DNA of 64,000 nucleotides from Linum tenue (lineage: Eukaryota > Streptophyta > Magnoliopsida > Malpighiales > Linaceae): positions 42,118,066 to 42,182,065 of the forward strand of contig CAMGYJ010000006.1 of assembly GCA_946122785.1 (NCBI GenBank), read 5' to 3'. Every line of letters begins with the position of its first letter. The stretch's first letter is position 1. The notes beneath the pieces are model-generated. The model was not told the DNA's origin. It did not search any database and saw only the letters and a list, made by a program, of their open reading frames with translations. A program made the translations under genes and the position numbers. Of this stretch, positions 32,727-45,202 are shown piece by piece.

Positions 32727-34078
32727 TGATAGACCGTTAATTGCACATGTTTTTACCCTTATTCTTACACTGTTTGAGATGTTAATTTTCGTGTTTAGGC
32801 CGATTTCACGCTAGGTTGTTCTTGTTTGTGATATTTCAGGTCCTAGTACGTGAATGAAGGCTTGGGAGCGAGTGTGGGGTCGATTGGACGAAGATCGGAC
32901 GTGTGGCGAGGCGCTAAGGAGGCCACACGGGCACTCATAGAACCCACACGACCGTGCAAGTCACCCATGTGGCCGTGTGGGATTTAGCGAGGCTACACAC
33001 GGGCATATGATGGAAATTCCACACGGCCGTGTATCCCTGGCTGTGTGGGAAGCCTGAAGTCCAATTATTCGAGACGCATCATTTTGGAACTCACACGGGC
33101 ATCTGGGTAAGCCACACGGGCGTGTGGCCTGCCCGTGTGATCGGGAAATCTGGGGTTTTACCCAATTCCGAGCCAAAAGTGAGGGAATCGACTTTTTGGA
33201 GCAAAAACAGAGCCCTAGAGAGAGAAAGTGCGAAGAACTCATCCTAAGAGTGGTTTTGGAGCTGGGTTTCATCAAATCAAGCTTGGAGATCATCATAGGA
33301 GTGAAAATCATCATCCCATAGCAGATTCTTCCCATTGTTATGAGTATGACTGCTTTGTATTCTGTTTTCCCCTCTCTCTCTATGGAGTAGAACTCTCTCT
33401 CACTTGGGTATGAAGAACCCTAGTTCCATGTGTTAGGGATCTTGATTGTAATGACTTGGGATTGTTATACTGTTTGATTATAATCGAATGATGCATGATT
33501 CATTGAATTAATTGAAGTCTGATCAGCTTTTCTTGATTTCTGCTGCAACCTGAGATAGATAGAATCTTATTAGGTTGTTAGAGCTACATCATTCGGTAGT
33601 AGTAGATTGGTTATACGTGAGTTAGTCAATCTACTGCTTTGTACGGGAATCCAATTCCAGTAGTGGAGTTCTGTGTTCATAGCCTCAGCTTTCTATTCCG
33701 GTGAAGACTAGTCGTCTGCCGGGTAGTTTGACAGAGAGGGCTTGGTCAGCTTAAGAGATTCCAAGCTACTGTCGGATCTTCCGTAGTTTAATCAACAGTA
33801 AATCAACCCAGGTTAATTACAATTGAGACCTAACTAAGAAGCTAGGAGGACTCATTCCCGAGTGACTCTTCCTTTGCTTCAGAAACCAAACCATTTCCTG
33901 CTTTCTTACTGCTTTTAGTTAAAACAACAATCACTCGACTTAGTTTTCTAGATAATAGATAATCACAGAGTAGGCAGTAGATCTAGACACCGGGTTGATA
34001 ATAGAACTTGCTACTTTACTGCATTCCCGGACTGCGATTACACTTGGTCGCAGTTTGGTGTTGTGTTTTAGCGTGTCA
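32727..34078 (+). mobile_element. Solo LTR C (1352 bp) inserted in LTR J
   Basis: TGATAGACC...GCGTGTCA with a perfect 5-bp duplication CATCT at 32722-32726 and 34079-34083, and no internal region. Typical Tat/Ogre-like LTR: U3 with CACACGG..CCGTGTG words (32915-33145) and a long R-U5 that includes CCGGTGAAGACTAG. It formed by LTR-LTR recombination after insertion into J. Confidence 0.88.
32915..33145 (+). repeat. CACACGGCCGTGTG-type palindromic array, U3 of solo LTR C
   Basis: About eight half- or full-palindrome copies, e.g. CACACGGGC, CACACGACCGTGC, CACACGGCCGTGTA and CACACGGGCGTGTGG, in both orientations. Confidence 0.8.
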
Positions 34079-34808
34079 CATCTCCTAGCCCTCTTTCAAT
34101 TTATAAAAGTATTATACCCCAAAAAAACCACCTGCAAAGGCTCGAAACAATTTATACATCTTCAAACACATTTCTGGAAATTCCCTACAGCTTTCGTGAC
34201 CACCCAAAATTTGTCACTAAAAGCCTATAAAGTCTGTCGCTAGAACCCAGAATAGCACCCTCACGTAAAATCCCCAAATCGATCGATCTAAGTCGAAGGG
34301 ATCGAGTTCCCTTACCTCTAGAACATGCCTAGGTTTAGACTCGACGACCTTGGATGTCGATTTCCTTGTCGATCGATGTTTCGAGCCTTCAAACGTCACC
34401 GCGACCACTATAATATGCAAATACGAGTTTTGGATTAGACTTCGATGAATCGTGTTTGAAAATCGTGAGAGTATCAGCGATCTAAGTCTGTCGCTAGGGA
34501 ATAATGATGGGCGGCGAGTTGCTTCGCTGGGGATGGGGACTCGGCTCCTGCGGAAAAAGAATGAAGGGTTTTGCTGGGAGTGGGATTAGCTGCTGAAGAA
34601 ACATAATGGAGGGTTTGGGAATTGGGGCCGCTTGGCCCCCTCGTCCCCTCTGATTATATGTTTTTTACATATTATAATTATAATAATAGTTATTATTATT
34701 ATTATTATTATTTTTGTAATTTGCGGTTGCAACCCTTATTACGTAACCATCTATCCAACCGATCATTTAATAAGGCTGAACCTAACTCTTAAATGTCGAG
34801 GTGTCACA

Positions 34809-36190
34809 ACCAACACTTTTATATCTTAAAACAAATTAAATTGTAGTAAGTTCATTCTATTTTCTATTTTTACGCTTGGTATTGTGTTTGAGAGATGTTT
34901 CAGGGTATTCTATCAAAATGAACAAAAGATTTTGGAACATGGAGGAAGAAAGCGAAAAGATGGTTAGGGTTCGAAATCTGACATCGATGAACTCAAGCCC
35001 GCCACGTCCCACGTGAGTGAAAAGAGTCGTACCACCCTGGTTGCATCCCCTTCTGGTGTCAACATACGAAAGCAACCGCGTATTATGGTGACGAGTCACT
35101 GTGAGTGGTGATTGGCAATGCAGAGTACTGCATAGTCAAATTCCCTCATACTAAACTGAAGAAAAAGTTGTCAAAAAGGCCAATGTGGGCAGTAAGATGG
35201 CCATGTTAAAAGACCACGTCAACATCAACACACCCATGTTGAGACCACGTCAATAAAAGTAGAAAAAACTATAAAAAGGTTCAATATGGGCAACATCATG
35301 GTCATGTTAAAAGACCACGTCAACATCAACACACTCTGCAACACACCCATGTTGAAGACCATGTCAAAAAAGTAAAAAAGCTATCAAACGGGCTAACGTG
35401 GGCCGCAACATAGCCATGCCAAAGAGCATGTAAACATCAATACGGCCAGGTTGAAGACCACGTCAAGAGAAGTCAAAGAGTTTTCAAATGATCAACGTGG
35501 GCAGCAATATGGCCATGTCAAAGACCACGCCAACACCAACACACCCTGCAACATGGCCATGTTGAAGAGCACGCTAAGAGAAGTCCGGGAGCTATAAAAG
35601 GGCCAATGTGGGCATAAAAAAGGCCATGTCAAAGACCCCATTAACTTGAACACACCCCTACTAAACTTAGACTTTGTACTTTATTTCTTGTGTTAGAAGT
35701 TAGCCGACATTATGCCAATTTCATTTGAAACTCTTGTTGAACCCTTTTTCGTTTCATTAATCATATCTTGTATTTCGTCCATCTTGGTTCTCATGTTCAT
35801 GTTCGAATTGGGAATATCATAGTATAAGGTGTTATCGAGATTACCAAAACAAGCATCAATTTCGTTTGATTGATAATCATTTGAGGTGGTAGATTGTTCT
35901 GATTATCACCGTCTTGTCCCAATGATTATCAACCGAGGTTTCTAACCTCTTTCACCCGAGACAAAAGCTTTTTTGGCGGAGTCTATTAACGAAATATATA
36001 TATATCATTTTCTCAACAACATCTTTCTATCTTGTCATCATCATGGTAATGTTCTCAACTTTCATGTTTCTAAACCTCATCATGTCCGACTATTCTTCTA
36101 ATTGTTATGGATTTGATGAATCCTAATATGCTTTGATATAGATGATCGATTCAATCTGTGCAAGTCATTGTCAGTAATTAGCACATTTCA
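34809..36190 (+). repeat. LTR D, same family as LTR A, plus orientation
   Basis: Begins ACCAACACTTTTATATC, lacking the first bases because J's LTR is joined there, and follows LTR A through GGTTAGGGTTCGAAATCTG, the U3 array, the TATA box (GCTATAAAAGGG at about 35589) and TGGTAATGTTCTCAAC. The 3' edge is approximate. Confidence 0.65.
35168..35640 (+). repeat. Tandem repeat of about 102-112 bp in the U3 of LTR D
   Basis: About 4.3 units start near 35170, 35272, 35380, 35482 and 35594. Each has GTGGGC, then GGCCATGTT, GACCACGTCAACATCAACAC and CCATGTTGAAGACCACGTC. The last unit overlaps the TATA box. Confidence 0.78.
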
Positions 36191-37655
36191 ATATCTACCC
36201 CATCCTAGGCCAAGTTTAACCTAGAGCGGCGTTTTCATATAGTGGCAATTAAGGTCGGATTCACTCGGGTCCCGATACCCTAGCCTACTTCCAATGTTGT
36301 TGTTATCTAGCCGATCGCTTTAAGGGTTTGCTTTGGACGATTCAAGGGAAATAACTATTAGAGAGAGCTAAATAAAGATAAAATAAGGTACTTCCGGGAA
36401 CTATCCCTCACCCTAGCTTATGTCTACTATGCAATGTCTAGATAAATAGGGTTTGTCAAATGTGGTGAGTGAGCTCTAGTTCGTCGGCTTTCGTGATTAT
36501 CCACACGCCACCGAGTACGCCTCCCCTAAGCCCATGTCATTCACCTTGATCTAGGCTATCGTATCTGGGGCATTAAGAACATAGCTCATTTCAATGGGTA
36601 CTACCAACCATCCACACCGAGGTTTTATCCCGGGTTCTATCAAGAAAGGAATTCTTATGGCAGGGGTACGGTTGCCTAGTCCACCATAAGATCCTATTCA
36701 TACATCTAGTCTTAATTTGCTTGATGACGCATACTCGTCTAAACCTAAAACTCTATACCCGGCGTAGAATCTCAAGTAGGCTAGTAGAGAAGATTAGGGC
36801 GAGTTACCCAAATACAGTCAAAGCTAGAGAAACAATAAAATCAACTAGATAAATACATTCCTTCATTAAAACCCTAAAATATGCATTCATTACAGAATAA
36901 CCCGGAAACTAGGGTTTGTGGTTTTGAGCCCCTAGTAACTTAGAGGACTACTCCATCAATGAGGGAAGAAGATACATAGAAGAAATTGGGGAAAACTTGA
37001 TGTTGAGGAAGACGGATCCTCTCTTATAGATCCTCCCCCTTCGACTTCTCTCTCTTCTTTCTCTCTCTCACTAGAAATTCTATCTGAAAATCAGCTCTCT
37101 TTAATGGGGGAAGGGGGTCTTCTATTAACAGCCTTCAGAGAACGGATAAGTTCACGGCCAGGCAGTGTGAAGATCGCGGTCGTGATTTGCCGACTTTGGC
37201 ATTTTTGCCTTCAGGCGCGAGGGGTTTGAGGGCTGATTTCACTGCCGCGATCTGTGAAGCGTGGCCGCGAACTTCCTCGTCGTTGAGGTTAACTGTGGTC
37301 GTGATCAAACTGGGAAAACTCTCTGTTTCTCCTCAGCTGGCTTTTTCACGAAGTTCGCGCCCGAACCCTCAAGATTTGCGACCGCGATCTTGGGCTCCGA
37401 GGCCACAATATTTGCCTTTAGTTTACAGCCTGTGTTCTCGGTCGTGATCTCCATCTCCAGGCCGTGATCATCAACATTCTGCCCCTTTTGCTATACTTGT
37501 GTCCTTTTCGTACCTAATTCGCGTGTATTCTCTAAAACACCCTAAAATCACATCATAATAAAATAGGAACGAAATAGAGTTGCGATCGGCGCAATTCAAT
37601 TGATAATGCACATGAATTAGCATGAAATAAACCTAAACATGAAGGGTATATAACA
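36190..37655 (-). repeat. Element E 3' LTR (minus strand)
   Basis: On the minus strand it starts TGTTATATACCCTTC at 37655, next to the purine-rich end ATGTGGGGGATTTCG of the internal part. U3 has ATCGCGGTCGTGAT-type words at 37145-37465, and the long R-U5 downstream part fits Athila/Tat LTRs. The 3' edge near 36190 is a guess from the end of LTR D similarity. Confidence 0.62.
37145..37465 (-). repeat. GATCGCGGTCGTGAT palindromic word array, U3 of LTR E
   Basis: Words GTTCACGGCC, GATCGCGGTCGTGAT, GCCGCGATCTGTGA, GACCGCGATC, GGTCGTGATC and GGCCGTGATC recur, the same pattern as in LTRs A, B, C and F with a different core. Confidence 0.7.
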
Positions 37656-38990
37656 CCAATTTAGGTGTTAACGAAATCCCCCACATTTAGGCATTTGCTT
37701 GTCCCCAAGTAAACCTACTCAAACCAATGCAACTTGATAAACAAATCAAGGTGGGATTCACTCTAGTTCTTCATTGCATGAAGAAGAGTAGATGGAGATG
37801 AGAAAACGTTACTATCATGTTACTATGCACGCACAAACTCTTGGGTGACGACCATACTTACTACCATAAGCCGGACATTCAAGGTGTTCACTAGGGGACT
37901 TCTCAATCATCAATTAAGCACAAGAACTCTTGAGGGTGCTTTTTATTCTTTCTTTCGATTTAGGATTTTTCGTTTATTGGTCTCCTTTTCTACGTTGACA
38001 CGCATTGCACCAATATTTTTCATTTTTTTCTTGCAAGCAAGCATCTCTCCCTCACGACCAAGAGCGGACGGATCATTGCCTTCCCTATCAAGGTCGCATG
38101 TGGGGAAGTAGATGGGCGGATTTGTTTTAGCCCGAGCATCAGTTCCCAGCCTGCACTCCACATTGGTTTACCACACATGTTGGGTACAAACAAGAGCTTT
38201 GAGATCTCATGAACCGCTAAAAAGTACTTTGTACCTTGGCATACGATTCCGTGAGGAGGGAAGATGTTTGGGGGATTGTAAGTAGTAAGAGATGGTTGGG
38301 ACGCGGTAAAGCTATCTGATCCCCAAACATATCCTCAAAGAGCACTCTGAACCTTGATGGTCAGTTGCCTCTCACGTAAGAACCTCCTTTTAAAATATTT
38401 TGAGTTAAAAATGATAGAGAATCCCGCACACATGTTCTTCCTAAAATAACATACATTTTCAACTCACCAAATAGAAAGAAGAGAGTAAAATCCCTCATAC
38501 ACCGTACTCTAATCAAGCAACTAATCTCTAGTGAGCACAACACATCTATCAATTCAAAGCATATCAAGTAGGGGAATGCATGCAACAAGGTGTTTTGGAA
38601 CCCTCAAATTTGAAAATCTTTGGGTAATGCATTCAAGGTTCCAAACCACTATCATTTGGCCAACCAACACCAAAAACGGATACACAAGCATTCATCAATG
38701 CTTACATTCATAAACAAGGGAGGATACTAGCAATTCGTGGCTCAATCAATCATGAAATCATTCAAGCATTCACACACATCCCCCCACACTTGAGCAACAC
38801 ATTGTCCTCAATGTGGGAGTTTCAAGAGATAAGGTCATGAAGGTTACCATAGGTTGGGTTGTGGCTTGGTGAAGGTACACAAGTGTAGGTCTTTGTCTTC
38901 CTGGTGGTTTTCACAACGAAAAGCGAATAAGAAAGAGAGGAAGACAATTAAGAGTTATAGGTACGATAAATAGATAATATAAGTACGACT
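37656..38990 (-). other. Element E 3' noncoding region with two hairpin/G-tract units
   Basis: Hairpin units at 37678-37713 (TTTGCTTG/CAAGTAAA stem next to the LTR) and 38781-38813 (CATTG/CAATG stem). No coding sequence is recognised between them. Confidence 0.6.
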
Positions 38991-38999
38991 ACTAATATT

Positions 39000-39975
39000 A
39001 CTAGAATATTTAAAGTACAAAAAGTAAAATGAAAGTAAAGCAATAATTAAACTTTTATAAAAGTAAAAGCAAAGAAAAAAGTAGAACTTAGGCCCTCGAT
39101 GCCTAGTACTCAATCCTCCTCGGAGGCCCTTCTTCTTGAAATGGTGCAAGGGGAGAGGAGCGAGCAAGTTAGACCGATACATCTTCAATTGGAATATCCA
39201 TCTTCTTCATTACAGCATGGATGCACGCTATGATGTGGAGTCGCGCTTCCTTCTCCTTTCCTTTGATTATGAAGGATCGCCGCTATCATCGCTTCGACTC
39301 ATTAATCCCTTACATTGTTGAAAGGTGAGGGAACCGGATGAGAAGTGGATGTAGGCCCCTCTCCTCCCTCATACATGCTTACCACTATTTCTTCCTCGTT
39401 GACTAGTCCTCTTCGTCCTCTTACCGTCGTAGCTTGCAGAAGGCGGAACACGGTACCCTCCATCTCCAACGTGTTAGTAGTTGGAAATGGAAGTCCCTGT
39501 ACTCCCCAATGCCATCGTCATTCATGTGAAACACTTTGATTCTCGACTTCAAGACGTCAAAGGATATAGGAGTAGTCCTACGATCCAACAGAAATTGTAC
39601 GACCCCACAGTCGACTTTGAAATACTTAGCAAGACGTGTGACAAAAATCCTCCATGAAGGGCAGTGAGTCGATGGCCTGTTTCATTATGCTTGAATATGG
39701 ACAAGATGGCCAAACTGAGGTGAAGAGAATCAGTTAGGTGCATGCTTTGGAAGAAATTGACATCTCGAGCAATCAAATTGCCTTTGCTTCGGTTCCAACA
39801 TTAGCTTCATTATCTTGATGGTTTGCCTTGGTGGATGAAGAAAGAGTGATGGCGAATGTGGTTCTTCAACAACTACTTCCTTGGACCCGGATTTACTTTT
39901 CTTCTTCCGATGACCATGGCGAGGATGAGAGGTTCGAGAACGCTCCATATAAGAAGAACTCTCTCCATGTGCCAT
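39000..39975 (-). pseudogene. Athila-like ORF remnant, element E
   Basis: From ATG at 39975, a basic serine-rich start (RSRTSHPRHGHRKKK) runs to 39730. A frameshifted continuation follows at 39776-39549 (FFQSMHLTDSLHLSLAILSIF), and then short frames with words such as FDVLKSRIKVFHMNDDG. Position before the hairpin region matches the ORF of element A. Similarity is weak, so the family is tentative. Confidence 0.45.
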
Positions 39976-40189
39976 TTCCTTAGTCTTGTAAATTATCCTT
40001 CAAAACAAGTAGTATATGATGCGATATCGACTAGCGCGATATTTAATTCCCGTGGTCCAAAAATGAAGATTCATATTCGAAGATATAAGGATCAATTGGG
40101 AGCATTCTTAATGGATCAAACTATACTCGTAGATTTGCCAAACACGTCACTGCGCATAAACATTAAAATGCATTGGTGGGATTTTATTA

Positions 40190-40562
40190 GGGCAATGACT
40201 ATTTTTTACCCAAACCTTTTTCAGATTCTTTTATTTTAATCAAACCTATTGAATTCCTAAAAATTATCCAAACGTTAACTCTCCGTCAACTTTTATGTTA
40301 GTAATGCTGACTAAGTATGACCATAATGAGTTGACTTCTCACGTGGCGGTCAGAATACCATCATTTACTATTTTTAATAAAAAGATTATCAAAAAACAAA
40401 ACAAAATCCCACCTCTCACGTGGACGAAATAAGTAACGGTAACAGAATAAATGCCCAGACTTTGATAAATTATAATACGTTTGGATAATAAATAGAATTT
40501 CTATAGGTTTGGTTAAAATAAAAGAATCTGAAAAAGGTTTGGGTAAAAAATAGACATTGCCC
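40190..40562. mobile_element. Mutator-type MITE (373 bp) with 9-bp target duplication
   Basis: Terminal inverted repeats of about 80 bp (GGGCAATGACTATTTTTTAC.. mirrored by ..GGTAAAAAATAGACATTGCCC) are flanked by a perfect ATTTTATTA at 40181-40189 and 40563-40571. No coding capacity. Confidence 0.9.
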
Positions 40563-40571
40563 ATTTTATTA

Positions 40572-41475
40572 TTACAAGGTTACATGGAAGAAGTGTGGCG
40601 GCAGGTTAATTGAAAGAATGGGTTAAAGGCAAAGCTTGCACGTATGCAGCTGGGTGGTAATTTGTCTTCAAGGGTTTATTAGAATGGGATGTGAGTTTCA
40701 TGGTGATTAATGTGGACGAGTTGAGACTTGAGAAGTTAAAGAATGCCAAATCCGCAATGAAAAAGGACAAGGTGACGTGAAGACAATGGCATCACGTGCA
40801 GGGAAGAAGAATTCCGCAGCGGCTACGGAGAAGGAAAGCCGGCAGCAGTGCATATTTTGGAGTTTTTGTTTTAATTATTTATTTAGGAGTTTAGTTAGTA
40901 GTTTTAGTCCTTATTTAATTGGTATTATGTTTCCTACTTAGTTTGGGATTTGTTTTCTTATTCCTTTTAGGTTAGATTTATGATTTTGAGACCTCTATAA
41001 ATAGAGGGTGTATGAGCTACGAATTTTGTACCCAACATTCAATTATCATTCAACTTTCAAGTTACAAGTTCATACGAACTAGTTCTTTGTGCAAGCTTCT
41101 GTTGAGAGTGCTCCAGGAGTTTCACGTGTCTCTTATCAACTAGAGAACGCGTCTAGTTGTGGCGAGCTTCTACCCAATAGCGATTGGCCTTATTCACGAG
41201 TGGGTGATTGTTTGATTGGTTTCATATACCAATTGGCCTTTCACACGAGTTGGAATCTGTTTGATCGTGTTCCATCATTATCTTTTGTTCGAGTTCTTGT
41301 TCGTTGGAGAAAAGCTTCGAAAACCCATAAAAAGTAGGAAAGCTGCGTACTTTGGTCACATCAGTATAAAATTCACAAACCATCAATCCAAACATCACCA
41401 TCAAAAGGATTATTCAAAGAACTCTCAACAACTCTCTAAGCTCTCCCCTACACTTGAGTGTGACTAAGTCATGCA
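40572..41475 (+). other. LTR-like stretch with TATA box, boundaries unknown
   Basis: ACCTCTATAAATAGAGG at about 40990, preceded by T-rich promoter-like sequence and followed by a leader-like stretch (ACATTCAATTATCATTCAAC), looks like a plus-strand LTR. I found no TG...CA edges with a target duplication. Confidence 0.4.
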
Positions 41476-43290
41476 CAAAAGAGAGTGCTCAGATGAAGAT
41501 GGAGTTCAATGACTATGTAGTTGGGGACTTTCTTCGAACACTTGGTGGGAGGTCTTTGAAACTTTAAGAAATGCATGGAAATAGCCCAACAAGGTCTCCC
41601 AAAATGCATAGCATGAACACTAAAGCAAATAAAACAATCCTAGGACATCAAAGAGTCATGAAAAAATGAAGCTGAGCATTTCAAGTCCTCAAAGCATTCA
41701 ACACATGGTTATCAAAACAAGGTAACTAAAATATAGAGAAATGAAAAACCGTAACCTATATTGGTAGGAGACATGTTGGAAATTCAAAAATAATAAAAAA
41801 TACTTCTTAAAACATGTGGAAATTGAAGTAGAGAAGGTATGCTCAAAAAGCTAATAGAGGTGGAGAAACAAGGCTTTTAGATCTAAAAGATGAGATGGAG
41901 GAACTACACATGGATAAAAAAATACGGACAATATCGTGGGTTGCTACTACGAGATCATGAATGCGATGTCTGGCGTGACAACCATGATCTTTTCCATGAA
42001 CACAAACGTCAAGTTTTCATCCACTTCTTAAGCTTAATCCTTTGTCTAAATCAATGAAACATTTAAAGACAAGACGAGAAAAGGGTAAAGTCCTATCAAT
42101 CTTCATCTACGCAATTCTACTTCTCTACTTAAGCAATTATTCAAAAAGAAAAAGTAAAAGATACGCAAATCGAGTTGTTGGTTGCCTCCCAACTAGCGTG
42201 TTATTTAAATTCTTTTCGTCAAACTTGACTCCTTGAAATCAAGAGGTAGGAGCTCCATTCTCCACCGATGATTCTTCATAGAAATCATACTTATGGTGAA
42301 GGCCCGAGTGAAATAACTAAACTCCATTATGGAAATTTTCTCATCCGCGAATGGCTTATAGCATTCCCTGGATTCTTCATCTTCGAATATAGAGCTAGTT
42401 TTTCCTCAAAATATCGAACGCTTTCCCAGGGGTATCTTTCTTCAAATATGAATTTTCTAAGTTTCCTTCCATGATCATTTGCTTGATGAGAAACTCCGGA
42501 CAAATCTTGAGTAGCCCTTTTGTAAGGAAACTTTTATGTACCAGGTCTCTTCTTAACTTCGCAAGAATCACTCACACCTTCAACTCTTCTATCATGAGGG
42601 TCAACATGAGAGACCATAAAGGTTGTCAACCCACGGGCTGACCCAGACCCGGTCAAGCTAGTGGGTTAAGGGTTAATGGGTCACCCCTTTTAGCCCGCTT
42701 TAGCCCGGAAATATGAAAAAAGTCATTATATTGTACTTATCCTAATAAATTATATCAAATCTCATCTAACATATGAGTTATAACATATAATATTCCACCA
42801 AAATAACATGCCGTACTTAGATCCAACATATAGTGAAAATTCACACACACTTATATAACATATATATTCAAATGTTCAACTTAGGATTCCAAAGATTGAG
42901 TTAGGCGAAAAGAAAAATCGGAAAATAGGCGCATTTCACAAACCAAAGAAAGAAATGACACAATTTGACCTCCAACCCGGTACCTTGTAGCGATCGACCC
43001 GGCGGTTGCGTGCGGCTCGTTTTTCTCACCGAGCCAAGGTCAAAGTGGGTCGACCCACGGGTTGACAACCTTGGATCATATTGAACCATTCTATCTCATT
43101 TATTTAAGGCGGTGTGGTAGGAGGTGTCACCGGGTCACAATCCATCTTGACGCCATCCCATTTGTAATACTTGTGAAAAATGGGGATTGGATTCAACTTG
43201 TAGCTTATCTCCTCCTCTCCGAACCTTAAGTTTATCTTGCTCCCACTCAATCTATAATAGTCCTTGCCGTAGCTAAGAATGATCAACTAG
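41476..43290 (-). pseudogene. Element I: protease C-terminal and 3' region of a minus-strand Athila/Tat element
   Basis: 43286-43104 (minus) has GSKINLRFGEEEISYKL, like the end of the Athila/Tat protease domain. After an hAT MITE (42619-43072), broken spacer sequence leads to GTTGGGAGGCAAC (42181-42194, inverted), the post-pol noncoding signature also found in B and H. No RT or integrase lies between protease and signature. The gag part is missing; at about 43300 it meets element H head to head. Confidence 0.5.
42619..43072. mobile_element. hAT-type MITE (454 bp)
   Basis: Inverted ends AAGGTTGTCAACCCACGGG and its near-complement CCCACGGGTTGACAACCTT are flanked by an 8-bp duplication matching at 6 of 8 bases (AGACCATA / GGATCATA). 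Interior AT-rich and noncoding, with CCCGG words near both ends. Confidence 0.75.
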
Positions 43291-43334
43291 GATAATCGAT
43301 TCAATCGGATGCCCAACGAATATCCTAACACTAA

Positions 43335-44356
43335 TTTCTAGAAGTTTTTTGAGCTGAGCAAAACCATCAAAACCAATGGTGCGACCGTTGATGCCATTCT
43401 CCTCCAAATATTCCCGTTCTCCCTTGACAATAGAGCACGAAATTCCATCAAAACATGGAATGAGTTGGTCGAGACATTATTGGCCAAATACTTCCCATCA
43501 AGCAAGACGGCGAAGCTGAGGAACGACATTACCGCCCATCGCCAAGAAGACTCTGAAACTCTCTACGACACTTGGGGGAGATTCAAGAACACCATTAGGA
43601 GATTCCCAAACAATGACGTACCCCATTGGCTGCAAATTTAAACTTTCTACAATGGGTCGAGTCCAGAGACGAAACAATCAATTGATGTAGTGGGGGTGGC
43701 ACTATCAAAAACACAAAACACCTCCCCAAATAGAGCATCCAATTGAAGACATGGAAACAGATAGTTATGAATGGTATTCTCCCCGAAACAAAGGCACACC
43801 ACTACCAACCAGAAGTGTCGGACTCCGTCAAATCGATCTAGTGACTGCTTTGGCCGCGCAAGTTGAAATCCTCAATAAGAAGTTTGACCAGCTCACCATA
43901 TCTGGCAAGGTGTTCAAGTGTGAATGGTGCACTAGTGACCACAATACGGCTGAGAGCAAGTCGATCTCCTCAACATCCACCACTGAACATGTTGATTGTA
44001 TCAACAATCCTCAGAGCGGCGGGAATTCATATAGCAGAACATACAATCCGGGATGGAGAAACCATCCAAACCTCCCTTGGTCCAACCAAGGGAATCAACA
44101 AGCTCCATTCATATTCAATCAATCATCATCGAGCAATTCTCATCAACAACTGCCACCACCATAGAAGAAACCCAACCTCAAGGATATGATAGGCAAGTTC
44201 ATTGCCACCTTAGAATCCAAGTTCCAAGCTTTGGAAAAGTATATCTCCATCTCCAAGGATCGATTTCAAAATAATGAGAGGGGCCAACGACATTTACAAG
44301 CTTCAGTGCAAAATTTGGAAACACAAGTTAGGCAAATTGCCAAGCTTCTTTCATAA
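43335..44356 (+). pseudogene. Element H gag with capsid domain and altered zinc knuckle
   Basis: The capsid domain reads over one main frame at 43338-43640: AILLQIFPFSLDNRARN, IKTWNELVETLLAKYFPSS, LYDTWGRFKNTIRRFPNN. After a stop, ATG 43751 begins a spacer with a knuckle CEWCTSDHNTAES whose last Cys is Ser. The downstream spacer has NTYNPGW-like and FIATLESKFQALE words and is stopped at 44161 and 44354. Similar order to element B but distinct in sequence. Confidence 0.82.
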
Positions 44357-44785
44357 AGACCACAAGGCAGCCTGCCAAGCGACACCAATATAAGTTCAAA
44401 ACAGAAGCAGCATTGCAATGCCATTTCCATCCTTAACACTCCAAATTTGAATTTGGAGGGATCATGCAAGGTCATGATGTGCACAAGTGAAAAAGTGGTG
44501 CAATCAACTACACCACCACCATCATCGCTTGTCACATAAAATCAGGGATAAGACCAAGAACAAGCACCACCAAAGCCAATTGTCCAGCCATATCAGTTGA
44601 AGTTTCAATTCCCATTACGCATATATCGCAACAAGTTGGAAGAACATTTTGGGAAAAGAGTGTTGGATATGCTGAATCAAAACCATGTCAGTATTGCCAT
44701 TCATGGATTTTGTGTCGCAAGTCCCGATGTATGCACATTTCCTGAATGAGATCCTCTAAAAAAGAGGAAATTTGATGATTGCAAT

Positions 44786-45202
44786 TTGGTTACAATCACT
44801 AGAGATTGCGCTGTCGTCGTTGAAAACAACCTACCACAAAAAAAAAAAAGGAATGACACCAACAGCTTCACCATTGTATATCAATTTGATAACCTTTCTA
44901 ACTCTAATGCTTTGGCCGACTTAGGAGCAACTATTAATATCATATCCGATAAGCTCTTCAAAAAGTTATGCTTAGTAAAACCTCAACCAACTTGCATGCG
45001 CTTACAACTAGCAGATAAATTTGTGGTTATTCCTAAAGTAATCCTTGAAGATGTGTTGGTTGGGGTAGGAGCTTTCCTCTTCCCTATTGATTTTGAGATT
45101 TTGGATATAGAAAAAAGTGAATTATCTGTTATTCTTGGTCGTCCATTTCTATCAACATCTAGAGCTTTAATAGATGTTCCTGAAAATAAAATAGTTTTGT
45201 GA
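44786..45202 (+). pseudogene. Element H aspartic protease domain, active site kept
   Basis: This frame contains ALADLGATINIISDKLFKKL with the catalytic DLGA word, then LQLADKFVVIPKVILEDVLV and SVILGRPFLSTSRALIDV. It is the retropepsin of Athila/Tat elements, nearly complete, preceded by stops and ending at TGA 45200. No RT follows. Confidence 0.85.

Larger units (their letters stand above)
31702..34808 (-). repeat. Element J 5' LTR (minus strand), interrupted by a solo LTR
   Basis: On the minus strand it starts TGTGACACCTCGACATTT at 34808 and ends GGGTTATTTCA at 31702, next to the primer site. Removing the solo LTR and one target copy leaves about 1750 bp. A (TTA)n-like tract near 34690-34712 and the start resemble LTR K, suggesting the same broad lineage. 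Beyond 34808 the sequence is the U3 start of LTR D. Confidence 0.82.

Noticed and set aside
40572..41475. Considered as a second gene promoter and first exon
   Set aside because: TATA and leader look like an LTR and no coding frame with family words follows; edges unresolved, so only noted as LTR-like.
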